DNA of 30,193 bases from a bacterium (GCA_024275165.1 JAJRZQ010000007.1:1-30193); one strand, 5' to 3'; counted from the first letter of the stretch, positions 1-8,571 are shown. Translations and numbers: made by a program. The notes: generated from the sequence alone by a model not told the origin.

Positions 1-609
1 CCCGTTCGCCGCGCAAATAGGGTTATAAACATAGGCCCCGACCATAAAACGCTTGGCATCGGTGACCTGAACCACCGCCTGAGCCGCGGCCGCGGCTAGG
101 CTGGTGACATCGTCTCCGGCACTGAGCTTTTTTAAAAATTTTCCGCTTACCGCCCATTGCAGGGGCCCTTTTTTATCGTTTAAGGAAAGTTTGGCTTCAT
201 TGGCCACCGCGCCGGTTACCCAATGTACCGCATGGCCCCGGCGATAAACCATGGAAAAACTCGGCTTGGTCATGGTCTGGCCGTATTGGGCACTGACCCC
301 GGAATTGAGGGTTTCTTTCCCCATTAGGGAAATGAGCAGTGGAGCCCCTACCGGAGCGGAACCGGGACTATTGACCCGGATGAGGTAAGCGAAGGAAAAT
401 TCCCCCGCGCTTAAGCCATCCTGAAAGCGATAGATGACCCCTCGGCTGTTTTGCATTTCTGGGGAATCGGTATAGCCCGGGTTTTGGCTCGCCTTGAGCG
501 CTCCGACTAAGGGAACACAGTCTACGCTACTGGGAGGGGCTAAAACCCCGGGGGTGGTTTCCAATTTAAGGAAAACCAATTGGTCTGTTTTTCGTGCGAT
601 GCTCATCAT
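1..609 (-). CDS. Putative phage tail tube protein (partial)
   Basis: An open reading frame runs leftward from ATGATG at 604-609 and is still open at the window edge (203 codons seen). The N-terminus (MSIARKTDQLVFLKLETTPG) and the following alternation of short strands resemble tail-tube proteins of siphovirus-like transposable phages (Phage_tube_2 type), which often start with a short strand followed by an ETTPG-like turn. Position supports this: it follows gp36, gpG and gp37-type genes, where Mu-like phages place tail genes. No sheath-like gene precedes it, which hints at a non-contractile tail. The family call is by resemblance and order only; either Met could be the start. Confidence 0.6.
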   Translation of the reverse strand, partial: MMSIARKTDQLVFLKLETTPGVLAPPSSVDCVPLVGALKASQNPGYTDSPEMQNSRGVIYRFQDGLSAGEFSFAYLIRVNSPGSAPVGAPLLISLMGKETLNSGVSAQYGQTMTKPSFSMVYRRGHAVHWVTGAVANEAKLSLNDKKGPLQWAVSGKFLKKLSAGDDVTSLAAAAAQAVVQVTDAKRFMVGAYVYNPICAANG

Positions 610-613
610 TTTT

Positions 614-1024
614 TTATTCCGTTAAGGTGAACTGGGCCGCATAGACCCATAGGTTTTGCATGCGGGTAATAAAACCGTCTTCTTGGGGCAGCAGGGGAGT
701 GCAGCCCGGGGGCTGAAAACCCGCCAGGGCAGCGATCACTTGTTCCAATAAGGCCAGGGCCCCTTCACTTCCATTGAGGCCGCTGACGGCCACAAAAACC
801 TCGAAACGATATTCTCGTTGCAAAGGGAAATCGGCTTGTAGGGGGATTGCCCCCAACTCGATAGGATTGCTGTGTTTAGCCCCCCCGTAGCGCACAAATA
901 CCGAGCCCTTGCCCCCGGTCAGCAGTTGTTCTTGAGGCCGATCAGGAAAAGGCTCCACCCTGTAGCCCCCACCGAGTTGCCCCTTGAGCTGTGCCACTAG
1001 AGCGGATTGAATGCTTTGGATCAT
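614..1024 (-). CDS. Mu gp37-like protein (DUF1834)
   Basis: A 136-residue protein beginning MIQSIQSALVAQL. Its length, the central strand pattern (FVRYGG...REYRFEVFVAV) and the C-terminal aromatic strand (NLWVYAAQFTLTE) match the DUF1834 family of Mu-like prophages, a virion-assembly protein of the head-tail junction region whose exact role is not settled. The start overlaps the stop of the gpG-type gene by ATGA, so the two are probably translationally coupled. It lies in the usual gp36-gpG-gp37 neighbourhood. Confidence 0.8.
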   Translation of the reverse strand: MIQSIQSALVAQLKGQLGGGYRVEPFPDRPQEQLLTGGKGSVFVRYGGAKHSNPIELGAIPLQADFPLQREYRFEVFVAVSGLNGSEGALALLEQVIAALAGFQPPGCTPLLPQEDGFITRMQNLWVYAAQFTLTE

Positions 1025-1437
1025 TGAACCTCCCTTGCTTGATCCTTAAATCGAGCGACCTCGCTTTGATAAGCGGCCTCTTCTTGATCCCCCCAACCCA
1101 AAAAGGCGCGTTGGGGCAGCTCTGATTTACCAAAAGGCCCCCCTTGGTTGTGAATCAATCCGTAATCGAGGTCACTGCCGAGTCGCAACCCACTTGAACT
1201 CTCTTGCCAAAAGAGGGAATGAAAAAGCGCTCCGCTGAGGTACAGGGTCTTGCCTCCTTGGGCCAGTACCCGCTGAGAAGGCTTCCAAGGCTTGCCCCAG
1301 GGATCTTGTTCTTGCTCAAAATGGCTTTGGGCAACCCGCAAAAGCCTCTCCCCCAAGCGTGGGAGAAACTGCTCGCGATAACCTGGAAGCCCCCTTAAAG
1401 AAGGATGCAGTAAAACCTCTAAACGAACCCCTCTCAT
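1021..1437 (-). CDS. Phage virion morphogenesis protein (Mu gpG-like)
   Basis: A 138-residue protein with the hallmarks of the Mu gpG / P2 gpS virion morphogenesis family. It has a Gln/Asp-rich FEQEQDPWGKPWKPS segment near residues 40-54, then LYLSGALFHSLFW, a YGLIHNQGG motif and a PQRAFLGWGD motif near the C-terminus. Members act in head completion or tail attachment in the cytoplasm of the infected cell. The ATG overlaps the stop of the upstream gp36-like gene by four bases (ATGA) and its own stop overlaps the next start the same way, so it sits inside a tightly coupled late operon. Confidence 0.88.
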   Translation of the reverse strand: MRGVRLEVLLHPSLRGLPGYREQFLPRLGERLLRVAQSHFEQEQDPWGKPWKPSQRVLAQGGKTLYLSGALFHSLFWQESSSGLRLGSDLDYGLIHNQGGPFGKSELPQRAFLGWGDQEEAAYQSEVARFKDQAREVQ

Positions 1438-1862
1438 GAATCAAACCCCTCCAACCCCGGATAGTTACTGAGCGGAGGAAGGCCGGCCTTGGCCTTGGAA
1501 GGGGAAAACAAACCAACCAGAGCCAAACCGGGAAGCTGCTCCCTCCCCTTAGATACGGCTTCGAGATAACGGGTCAGACGGCTTGCTTCTTCTGCCCAAG
1601 TTCGACTCAAGGAGGTCTGGCGGCGCAGATGCAACTCAATAAGGGCGAACTTAGCGGAAATCTGGGTTAGAATCGCCGGTACCGGATTGATCGGTAGGGG
1701 GGCAACCTGAGCTAAGTAGGCGTCGATTCGTTGGTCTCCCCTTAAAATAGCGGCATCAACCCGTGCCGTATCAATGCTGCCGACCCCTTGATCATCGGTC
1801 AGTTGCAGCAAATCGGCATCGCTGCTCAATTGCCGCAAATCCGCTAAACTAGAATAGGCCAT
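1434..1862 (-). CDS. Mu gp36-like protein (DUF1320)
   Basis: A 142-residue protein starting MAYSSLADLRQL. DUF1320 (Mu gp36) members share this opening, a helical segment in which a column of residues is indexed by Asp/Arg (ARVDAAILRGDQRIDAYL), then PLPINPVPAILTQISAKFALIEL. The family is a connector- or head-completion-type virion component. The ATG sits three bases beyond the TGA of the capsid gene, consistent with reinitiation. The C-terminal 30 residues (after GREQLPGLALV) are probably flexible. Confidence 0.85.
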   Translation of the reverse strand: MAYSSLADLRQLSSDADLLQLTDDQGVGSIDTARVDAAILRGDQRIDAYLAQVAPLPINPVPAILTQISAKFALIELHLRRQTSLSRTWAEEASRLTRYLEAVSKGREQLPGLALVGLFSPSKAKAGLPPLSNYPGLEGFDS

Positions 1863-1865
1863 GAC

Positions 1866-2858
1866 TCAAACAACCTGAGCGTATACCACGCATTCGGGGC
1901 GAAAGAGTACCGGTAAGGGCCTGGCCTCTACCTTAATCCAGCGACCAGATGGGTCTTCTTGATTCCAGGACTTGGAAAAAAAGAAATCCCCCGGCTGGCC
2001 TAAACCCACCCCGCCCTCGGCGTCGAAGTCGATTACGGGGGCGCAGAGTTCCGCCGCATGATCACCGCTTAGGCCCACCAAAATAAAGTGGGTGGGGGGA
2101 ATGAGGTCTTGGCGCACCCCGTTGGTATCGAGATAACTCCCTAGATACTCCACCAATTCGACCCCCACCAAGGTCGCCATCCGGCCATCAACCGCCAGCT
2201 CTTTACCGATGGTATATTTAAGCAACTCCAAGGCAGAGGGGTTCGCGATCAAAGCGTCCATGGCTTGACTGCCCACAAAGGCGACCCAGCTACTCACTTG
2301 GCCCACGGCTTGGCTGATCTGCTTTTTCCAAGAGCGGAGATCTTGAATCGGGTTGCTTAAGGGATCGCTCCACAAACTTGTGCCGGTCAAGACAGGTTTT
2401 TGGCTCGCCGCGAAATTAAAATCGACCAGCAGCGTGCCGGAATCATCAATGATCTGGCCGGATAAGGCCTTAGCCGCCATGAATTCACGGGTTAAATCAA
2501 TCTTGCGTTTCATCTCGGCTTGTTCACCGCCGATGCGTTCTTTGAGTAGAGTGTTCTCCCCCTCCAAACCAAAGGCCCGCATGGCATTTAAATCCCCTGC
2601 GGCGATGAGTCTTTTTTCCGAAAAACGGGGCGCGGAACAGGTGATGGTTTTGCGGCCCTGGTTATCGCTCATTTGAGCGGGCTCATGAACCTGGATATTG
2701 CGTAAAATACGCTCGGACTGGCTCGCGATATCCCAGGCAAAGCGATCCGTCAGTTGGCGGCTTTTTTTGCCGAAAACCTTGTCTAAGATTAAAGTGGGCA
2801 CCGGCTTGAGCAAATTGACCGCGGCTGCCATAGCGCGGGTTTGAAAGAGTTGATCCAT
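1866..2858 (-). CDS. Major capsid protein, lambda gpE-like (Phage_cap_E)
   Basis: A 330-residue HK97-fold capsid protein. The N-terminal part (residues 1-60, with LKPVPTLILDKVFG), the ERLIAAGDLNAMRAFG-like stretch near 80-97 and the long helix EAEMKRKIDLTREFMAAKAL-type region near 110-135 match the Phage_cap_E family of phage lambda rather than Mu gpT. A strong ribosome-binding site (AGGAG, seven bases upstream of ATG) fixes the start. It follows a lambda-D-like decoration gene and precedes gp36, so a lambda-type shell appears to be built with Mu-type packaging and connector proteins. Confidence 0.88.
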   Translation of the reverse strand: MDQLFQTRAMAAAVNLLKPVPTLILDKVFGKKSRQLTDRFAWDIASQSERILRNIQVHEPAQMSDNQGRKTITCSAPRFSEKRLIAAGDLNAMRAFGLEGENTLLKERIGGEQAEMKRKIDLTREFMAAKALSGQIIDDSGTLLVDFNFAASQKPVLTGTSLWSDPLSNPIQDLRSWKKQISQAVGQVSSWVAFVGSQAMDALIANPSALELLKYTIGKELAVDGRMATLVGVELVEYLGSYLDTNGVRQDLIPPTHFILVGLSGDHAAELCAPVIDFDAEGGVGLGQPGDFFFSKSWNQEDPSGRWIKVEARPLPVLFRPECVVYAQVV

Positions 2859-2882
2859 AAAAGCTCCTGAAAATGAATTGGA

Positions 2883-3230
2883 TTAGGCGAAAAAGAAACG
2901 AGCGGTACTGAGATCGGCTCTGCCGGGGGCGTCTAGACCGATTAGATTCGCCTCCCTCATCACTCCGATAAGGCAAACCACCGCTTGAACATCGGCTAAA
3001 GAGCCATCGGCGTCATCCCACAAAATAGCCTTGGCCACCTCGGTGCCGTCAAGGGCCGCGTTGTTGTAAACGCTGTATTTCCCCGTTGCGGTAATCACCC
3101 CTAAAACCTGGCCCCTCAAATAAGGCCCCCCCGTGAGAGTGACTTTTTGCAAGACCGGGCCGTAGTTGTTTTGCGCAATCAGGGTAGTTTTGTTTTGCGT
3201 AGTCTCGACCACGCCTAAAAGACCTGCCAT
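2883..3230 (-). CDS. Head decoration protein, lambda gpD-like (HDPD)
   Basis: A 115-residue protein. The segment TLTGGPYLRGQVLGVITATG, followed by KYSVYNNAALDGTEVAKAIL and the closing INTEREST-type VVCLIGVMREANLIGL, is the pattern of the lambda gpD / SHP head-stabilising family: a trimer that binds the expanded capsid from outside. The start is fixed by AGGAGG four bases before the ATG. It lies directly upstream of the capsid gene in transcription order, as gpD does before gpE in lambda. Confidence 0.85.
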   Translation of the reverse strand: MAGLLGVVETTQNKTTLIAQNNYGPVLQKVTLTGGPYLRGQVLGVITATGKYSVYNNAALDGTEVAKAILWDDADGSLADVQAVVCLIGVMREANLIGLDAPGRADLSTARFFFA

Positions 3231-3247
3231 ATTCCTCCTGCGGTTGG

Positions 3248-4192
3248 CTATTTAGAAAAAATACGCTCCTCGCGTACCGTGGTAGGGCAACCTGCCGCCT
3301 GAGCGATTTCTTGCCCTAGTTGATCCTCTTGAAACGAAGCTGAGCCCTGCCCAACCCCTAAAACCCGGAAATGCCCCTGTAGGGGAAGCCCAGCCAAGAG
3401 CCCTTTGAGGCGGCTTGCAAGAGAGGGAGAGCCCCCTTCTGCGAAGTTTTGGTCCGCCTCTTCTTCCAACTCCACCAACAGAGCAGGGATCACCTGCGCT
3501 TGGGCCGGGGTTAAACGGCCTTGAGCCACCAGCCCTTGGCTGAAATCCCGTGCCTGGGTGAAACGAGTTTCCTTTTGCAATTTTACGAGTTGGGTTTGGA
3601 GTTGGAGCTCCTTCTCGCTGGGAATCGACTCGCTCTTTACTCCTTCTGGCTGATTGCCCTGGGACAACCAGGCTTGATATTCCGCGTCATCCATCGCGAT
3701 CATCCGCTGTGCCTTGACCTTAAATATTCGGCCATCAGCGAGCATCAGGTAATCCTTCATAGGTTGAACCCCCTCATCAGGTTGATCAGGCTCATTGAAT
3801 TCAATCTCCAAAGCGGCCTGGTCGCCTTGAAAACTCACATCGACCAACCCCTTTACCGCAGGGGGAACCGCCCCCAAAAAACCGAGATGTCGGAGAGAAA
3901 AATCGGCAAAAAGGCTGATACTGCGCTTTTTAAAACGCCCCGCTTGCACCATCCGCACAAATTCAGGAGCCAATTCGCCCAATTGAGCTAAGAGTTTGCC
4001 TCCTTGCAGTTTAAGACCCTTGACCCAACCATAAGCGGGGGCGTTGTCCAGCGGATGCCCGATGACCACCGGGGCCTCATGCTGGGCCGGGTCGTAGCTC
4101 TCTTTGATCTTTGCAAGGTCAGCCATAGACCAATCCCGCTCGTTGCCTGAACTGTCGGTGTGCTTGCCGGTTTGAAATATTTCGATCCACAT
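3248..4192 (-). CDS. Putative prohead protease/scaffold protein (Mu gpI position)
   Basis: A 314-residue protein. The first 95 residues, with EIFQTGKHTDSSG, SYDPAQHEAPVVIGHP, PAYGWVKGLKLQGGKLLAQL and AGRFKKRSISLF, match a family common in Mu-like prophages and annotated as peptidase or I protein. The His and Ser in VVIGHP and KKRSIS are candidate catalytic residues of a herpes-type assembly protease, but I cannot prove this. Residues 160-250 are Gln/Glu/Leu-rich and probably coiled coil, as expected for a scaffold domain. AGGAG lies eight bases before the ATG. It sits between portal and decoration genes, the normal slot for protease/scaffold. Confidence 0.72.
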   Translation of the reverse strand: MWIEIFQTGKHTDSSGNERDWSMADLAKIKESYDPAQHEAPVVIGHPLDNAPAYGWVKGLKLQGGKLLAQLGELAPEFVRMVQAGRFKKRSISLFADFSLRHLGFLGAVPPAVKGLVDVSFQGDQAALEIEFNEPDQPDEGVQPMKDYLMLADGRIFKVKAQRMIAMDDAEYQAWLSQGNQPEGVKSESIPSEKELQLQTQLVKLQKETRFTQARDFSQGLVAQGRLTPAQAQVIPALLVELEEEADQNFAEGGSPSLASRLKGLLAGLPLQGHFRVLGVGQGSASFQEDQLGQEIAQAAGCPTTVREERIFSK

Positions 4193-4228
4193 TTTGTTTG
4201 CTCCTAAACTCTAAGTTACTGATAAAAT

Positions 4229-5410
4229 TTATTTGGAAATCAGGGAAAAATCCGCCTCCGACAAACCGTATTTTTTGGTCAAATAGGCGGGGTTGAAGCG
4301 CACCCCCATGCGAGTTAGGATTTCATCCCGCTCTGCCCAATCCCTGCTGGGATTTTCTTCTTCATACCAAGTAAATTCGGGCGGCGCGGCGGAGGGATCA
4401 TTTAAATCCCGGTACAGCCTGGACAAACGGTAAAACCAATCCTTGACCAAACCTTGATCGGCCTGGCGCACCTCATCCAAAATCCCCTTGTGGGTCTCGG
4501 TCGCCGCTCGACTCCCTGCGCCCCCTAAACTGCTGGTTAGGGTTTGGGTTAAGATGGCGCGGGTCATTTCTTCGGTTAGCCTGGCAATCAACTTTTCGTG
4601 AATCTCCGCGCCCTTGGACCGATCAGAAGAATGCACCTCGAGCTTGGAACCCTCGGGTAAAATGACGACGCCGCCACTCCGCGCCTGGGACAGGGCGGAA
4701 AGCAGATCGTCTTGATCTTCTAAGGAAAGCCCTAAGGGATAGGTTCCCGCTAAAAGCGGAAGGTTGAAATCCTCGGCGACCCGCACCCAAGCGCGGAAAC
4801 CGCCTCGACGAAAATTAACGGGCCAAAAGCAACGAGAAAGCGCCCTTTGCCCATAGGGGTTTTCATAACTTGGGGCGTGACGAAGAGGTAATACCTTGCC
4901 TGGGGGAATGGCTTCCCCCTCTGGATTGCTACCCAAAGCGGGGAAAAAACGAAGCTCCCCCTGGGTGTTAAAGCGAAACCAATGGCCCGGCAGGCAACGG
5001 GCCTCTTTTAAATGGAGTTGACCGGCCTTTTCCCCCCACAGCAATTCCACCGGAACCAAGCCGTACAGGGGGGCGTCTAAGAGATTATTGATCAAGGCAC
5101 GCAGGTCTAAACAAGATAAATCCCGCTCCAAAGCCAAGGCAAGCCTCTTAGAAGCTGGACTGGGGGAATTTGCCCCCCTTTTGCCGGGACGAAGGTGAAA
5201 CTCGCGGTTTAAGGTGGCGAGCTTGCGTTGCTCAATGAGGCCGAACAGAACGGGGTCGGCACTGAGGTCTCTCAATTTGGCTTCACCCCGATCCGCTAAA
5301 CGATTTAAAACCGGGTCGGGATCGGGTAGGAGCCAATGAAAGCCTCCCTCGGCCCGCGCCCGATTATAGATTTCTTGAGTGAGGGTGGATTTTTGCTTAA
5401 AGAGTTTCAT
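4229..5410 (-). CDS. Portal protein, Mu gp29-like (DUF935)
   Basis: A 393-residue DUF935 portal, the dodecameric ring through which DNA is packaged. Family features include the N-terminal RALAG-type block with DPVLFGLIEQRKLATLNREF, ALINNLLDAPLYGLVPVELLW, RHAPSYENPYGQRALSRCFWP and AEDFNLPLLAGTYP, then a TSSLGGAGSRAATETH motif near residue 310. I chose the ATG at 5410 rather than one 15 bases upstream because it follows GAGAGG by six bases and forms a TAATG overlap with the terminase stop. At 393 residues it is shorter than Mu gp29 (about 500). Confidence 0.88.
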   Translation of the reverse strand: MKLFKQKSTLTQEIYNRARAEGGFHWLLPDPDPVLNRLADRGEAKLRDLSADPVLFGLIEQRKLATLNREFHLRPGKRGANSPSPASKRLALALERDLSCLDLRALINNLLDAPLYGLVPVELLWGEKAGQLHLKEARCLPGHWFRFNTQGELRFFPALGSNPEGEAIPPGKVLPLRHAPSYENPYGQRALSRCFWPVNFRRGGFRAWVRVAEDFNLPLLAGTYPLGLSLEDQDDLLSALSQARSGGVVILPEGSKLEVHSSDRSKGAEIHEKLIARLTEEMTRAILTQTLTSSLGGAGSRAATETHKGILDEVRQADQGLVKDWFYRLSRLYRDLNDPSAAPPEFTWYEEENPSRDWAERDEILTRMGVRFNPAYLTKKYGLSEADFSLISK

Positions 5411-7044
5411 TAATAACCTCTCCAACGATCAGGTGTATTGCCTAAGGCAGGCTGGTTTTGATTCATAGCGCGGGCGGCCCCGCCCCCTTGAAGCAGGGCA
5501 AAGGCAAGGGTAAAGGCCATTTCTAGAGCGTCGGGGCCATCGTCATGAGAGGCTTTAGGGTAATGCCAAAGCTGGTTTAAGAGCTCTTGGTGACCGGCAT
5601 GAAACCGAATCACCCCAGCCTTGATCTGCGGTTGCAGGCTCTCGATACGCAAACCCTTTTCTGCCCTTGGTTTAACCCCTAAAGCCGGAACCGGAACCCC
5701 GGCGAGCGCCGCGCGACGAATCAGCTCATCTTTAAAAAAAGCCTGAAACTGCACGGTTTCTACCACCCAGCGAAGGCAGCGGTATTGTTGCTGCAACTCA
5801 ATCACCTCTTCGATAATCCGGTCGGGAGGGAGGCGGTTGATCTTGGCTGCGACCACAAAAACCTGCCCTTGACCTTTCGAGACCGCTAAAATAATCAGGG
5901 CGGAAGGGTCGGCCTGAGCATTGGCCCCCATTGAAGGGTCCACGGCGCCGACATAAAAAATATCCTCCGGAAGGGTTTCCCAATAACAAAAAAGAGCAGG
6001 GTCGAAAACCCGTTCCGCCTCATCCATGGGTTCATTTTGATATTCACTGGCAAAGCTCTCTGCCTGTTCCACCCTTTTGCCCATCAACAATAAAAGAGGT
6101 TGCACCTGGGGCCACAACACCTTGGCCCCTTCTTCCAAAGCGGCTTGATGTCGCTTATAAAACCCCAAGGCCGATGACCGCCCACTGGAACGGTAGAGAA
6201 GGGCGAATTGATCCCAAAGATCCATGCGGTTGGGCCAAACTCGAATCGCCTGCCAGCGCTCCCCATGAAAGGCACCACCAGAAAGCAACCTGGAAAGTAA
6301 GGAATCGTAATGTAAAACCGTACCCACAACAATAAGGTCATGGCTTTCATCGGGAGGGCCTAAGGGAACCACGGACTTCCAAAACCAAGCATAGGCCTTG
6401 TCGCGCATGGATAAAGCGCGGACCGCCTCATCATTTTCCAAGTCATCGCACAAAATCAAATCAGGCCGTTGTTGCCCATGGGTAGCCCCCCGAATTCGCT
6501 TGCCCGTGCCGTAAACCTTTACCTTGGCCCCATCTTGGGTTAAAATTTGGGTTTGGCTCCATACCCCCCCTAGACCACAAGCAGCGGGGAAATCTTGTTT
6601 CAGCCTGGGGTTTTCTTCCAATTCCACCTTGATTGCCGCTAATGTCTCCGCTGCTTGCTCTAAACTATCTGAAATCACCACCACAAATCGCTTCAAGCGA
6701 TAAACCAAGGAATAGAGAAGCAAGGCCTTAATTAAACTGGTTTTACCATTCCCCCTGGGAGCCGCCAAGGCGAGGCGAAGACCCCTCTGAGCCTTACCCC
6801 CGCCCCGAGCAAAAGGCTCGAGGAGGGAAAAAAACTGGCAATGCAGGTCGGAAAACCGACTCTCTGGAAAATAATGAGGAAGGTATTGGCTTAAAAAGTT
6901 TCCCAAATTGCCTTTTGCCTCTTCTTTGCGAGTGGCGATGTCTTTTGAATCCAATGGAGTCACCGATGTTTCGATTTCTCTTAACAACTGTTCCCGCAAA
7001 GATTGAATCCTTGCTTTTAAATTCGAGGAATTTAGTTTTGCCAT
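5410..7044 (-). CDS. Terminase large subunit (Mu gp28-type / COG5362)
   Basis: A 544-residue packaging motor. The ATPase domain has Walker A APRGNGKTS (about 95-103), a VVVISDSLEQA segment, an RIRGATHGQQRPD motif and Walker B LILCDDLE (about 196-203). The C-terminal nuclease has AVDPSMGANAQADPSALIIL, with the first catalytic Asp, and DGPDALEMAF, with the last Asp. It cuts and pumps phage DNA through the portal encoded next to it. The start overlaps the small-subunit-like gene by 13 bases, and the stop overlaps the portal start (TAATG). Confidence 0.9.
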   Translation of the reverse strand: MAKLNSSNLKARIQSLREQLLREIETSVTPLDSKDIATRKEEAKGNLGNFLSQYLPHYFPESRFSDLHCQFFSLLEPFARGGGKAQRGLRLALAAPRGNGKTSLIKALLLYSLVYRLKRFVVVISDSLEQAAETLAAIKVELEENPRLKQDFPAACGLGGVWSQTQILTQDGAKVKVYGTGKRIRGATHGQQRPDLILCDDLENDEAVRALSMRDKAYAWFWKSVVPLGPPDESHDLIVVGTVLHYDSLLSRLLSGGAFHGERWQAIRVWPNRMDLWDQFALLYRSSGRSSALGFYKRHQAALEEGAKVLWPQVQPLLLLMGKRVEQAESFASEYQNEPMDEAERVFDPALFCYWETLPEDIFYVGAVDPSMGANAQADPSALIILAVSKGQGQVFVVAAKINRLPPDRIIEEVIELQQQYRCLRWVVETVQFQAFFKDELIRRAALAGVPVPALGVKPRAEKGLRIESLQPQIKAGVIRFHAGHQELLNQLWHYPKASHDDGPDALEMAFTLAFALLQGGGAARAMNQNQPALGNTPDRWRGY

Positions 7045-7550
7045 GCTTTTTTGCGTTTAATGACTTCGGTTTGAATCTCTTCTAAACACTCGACTAAGCT
7101 TTGCGCGGCCGCGGGGCTTTTTTTGGTTAAGGCTTGAGCGGTGATTTCTAATACCTCGCTCACCACAACCTCAATGGACAATTCCGGCGCAAAGCGCCTC
7201 GCCGCGCCCACGGCTTTAGCCAAACTATGGGCCAAGGAAGCGATGAGCTTCACCTTGACCACCGGAGGATGATCCATTTCCCCTTGAATCTCCAACAGAC
7301 TTTGCCGCACCGCTTCGGTCAAATCCATCATGGCTTTGGCCATCTCCACCCCTTGGGGTAGAGTTTCTGCTTGCAGGCAGTCTTTTGCTTGTTTTTCAGA
7401 CTCAGCTTGCATGACCCAAGATTTTTGATAACGGCGAATGGTGGAGGGGGTAACCTTGAGCTTTGCCGCTGTTTCCAAAACAGATAAACCCTGCTCCAAC
7501 AAGAGTCGTTTGGCTTTTTTATTGCGCAGAACCGAAGCCTTTTGTCTCAC
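7032..7550 (-). CDS. Terminase small subunit-like protein (DUF1804-type)
   Basis: A 172-residue protein with an N-terminal helix-turn-helix (LLEQGLSVLETAAKLKVTPS, about 17-36, followed by TIRRYQKSW) and an otherwise helical, Ala/Glu/Val-rich body ending in a basic tail (VIKRKKAWQN). This architecture and its place directly before the large terminase fit the Mu-type small terminase family that recognises the packaging site. The Mu numbering is uncertain. Both ends overlap neighbouring genes (4 bases upstream, 13 downstream), so it belongs to the same transcript. Confidence 0.7.
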   Translation of the reverse strand: MRQKASVLRNKKAKRLLLEQGLSVLETAAKLKVTPSTIRRYQKSWVMQAESEKQAKDCLQAETLPQGVEMAKAMMDLTEAVRQSLLEIQGEMDHPPVVKVKLIASLAHSLAKAVGAARRFAPELSIEVVVSEVLEITAQALTKKSPAAAQSLVECLEEIQTEVIKRKKAWQN

Positions 7551-7900
7551 GAGCCTCCCCGAGCGCGAACCAAGTGGGTCAAAAGTTCGGCGGTGCGATG
7601 GGGCACCTCCATCACCTGCCTTTGTACCTCTTCAAGTCGGTCATATAAGCGACCGACCTTGCCTTCGATTTCATAATCCATTTGTTCCAACTTCCGGTTA
7701 TGTTCATCCAAGCGGCGACCGTGCTCCCCCACCCGGCCCCTTAAAGCCCCGTAAGTGACCGCTACGGCGATGAGGCTGCTCATGATGGTAATCAAAATCG
7801 CCCACCAGCCCGACTCGGTTTGAGTTGGCCCGGCCCAGGCCGAACTAGGTGCCAAAAGGGCTAGGACAAGCAATAAACGGGGTTTAAGATGGGGGTTCAT
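7547..7900 (-). CDS. Small phage membrane protein with coiled coil (DUF2730/spanin-like)
   Basis: A 117-residue protein. Residues 1-23 form a signal-like hydrophobic stretch ending SSAWAG, and residues 32-53 (WWAILITIMSSLIAVAVTYG) are a transmembrane helix. Residues 60-105 are charged and heptad-like (EHGRRLDEHNRKLEQMDYEI and on), typical of a coiled coil. Mu gp25-type DUF2730 proteins and inner-membrane spanins both look like this, and I cannot separate them. It overlaps the gene before it by 17 bases and the terminase small-subunit gene by four. Confidence 0.6.
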   Translation of the reverse strand: MNPHLKPRLLLVLALLAPSSAWAGPTQTESGWWAILITIMSSLIAVAVTYGALRGRVGEHGRRLDEHNRKLEQMDYEIEGKVGRLYDRLEEVQRQVMEVPHRTAELLTHLVRARGGS

Positions 7901-8174
7901 AACGCTCCAATAAAGAACTGACTAATTCCTGACCCATCTCTTGGGCCATCTGCTGGATGGTTGGGTTTTCAATCGGAAGTTGATCGAATAGAGGAATCAA
8001 TTCTTCTATCGCTTTGGCCCGCTCTTGGCGTAAACTCGCTTGAATCAAGCGCCGCAGGTTCAACAGAACCCCAGCAAGAGCCGGAAAAATAAGGGCTAAG
8101 GTGACAAGACCCGCGTCAAGAAAAAGACCGACCCAAAGCGGGTCTTGAAGGAAAAAATGAAGCAAAGACTGCAT
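7884..8174 (-). CDS. Small phage membrane protein, possible holin
   Basis: A 96-residue protein starting MQSLLHFFLQDPLWVGLF. I chose the ATG at 8174 because GGAG lies five bases upstream; an in-frame ATG at 8216 (adding 14 residues) has no clear ribosome-binding site. A hydrophobic region at about residues 10-42 could form one long or two short membrane helices. The rest is charged and helical (ASLRQERAKAIEELIPLFDQ). A holin is plausible from size, topology and the neighbouring spanin-like and lysozyme genes, but no family motif proves it. Confidence 0.5.
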   Translation of the reverse strand: MQSLLHFFLQDPLWVGLFLDAGLVTLALIFPALAGVLLNLRRLIQASLRQERAKAIEELIPLFDQLPIENPTIQQMAQEMGQELVSSLLERYEPPS

Positions 8175-8307
8175 GAATTCTCCAAATTTGAAAGAGGAAA
8201 GTTCCTCTTGATTCATTATGGATTCATCATAACAAAGTTCGATAAAAAATCGCAGACCCACTAGATTGGGTTGTAAAAAAGGATGAGGCAGAAAAAACCG
8301 ATTCTTT

Positions 8308-8505
8308 TTAAGCGAAACGCAAGCGATCGAGCAGTTGAAGTTTTTCAATCGCCCAATCAATGATTTGTTGTGTGCCGAGGAGTTGCTCTGTATCCATGCG
8401 ACCGGAACCCACTTGGGCCAGGCTGCGACTCACGAGCCCAAGAGCTAAAAGAGTTTCTTCTAAAAGTTTTTCTTCATCTCGTTTTGAGGGATAAGCTGTT
8501 TCCAT
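8308..8505 (-). CDS. Small hypothetical phage protein
   Basis: A 65-residue, mainly helical acidic protein (METAYPSKRDEEKLLEETLL...). The ATG at 8505 is preceded by GGAAGG three bases upstream, which is why I prefer it to a longer frame starting at 8607. It has no recognisable motif, signal peptide or membrane segment. It lies between a ribbon-helix-helix gene and the possible holin gene, and the palindrome at 8590-8605 lies upstream of it. Function unknown. Confidence 0.5.
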   Translation of the reverse strand: METAYPSKRDEEKLLEETLLALGLVSRSLAQVGSGRMDTEQLLGTQQIIDWAIEKLQLLDRLRFA

Positions 8506-8571
8506 GATCCTTCCTTTTGGTTTATTATTATCTTTTATGTCACTGGGATCATTATCTGTAAATATTTTTTT

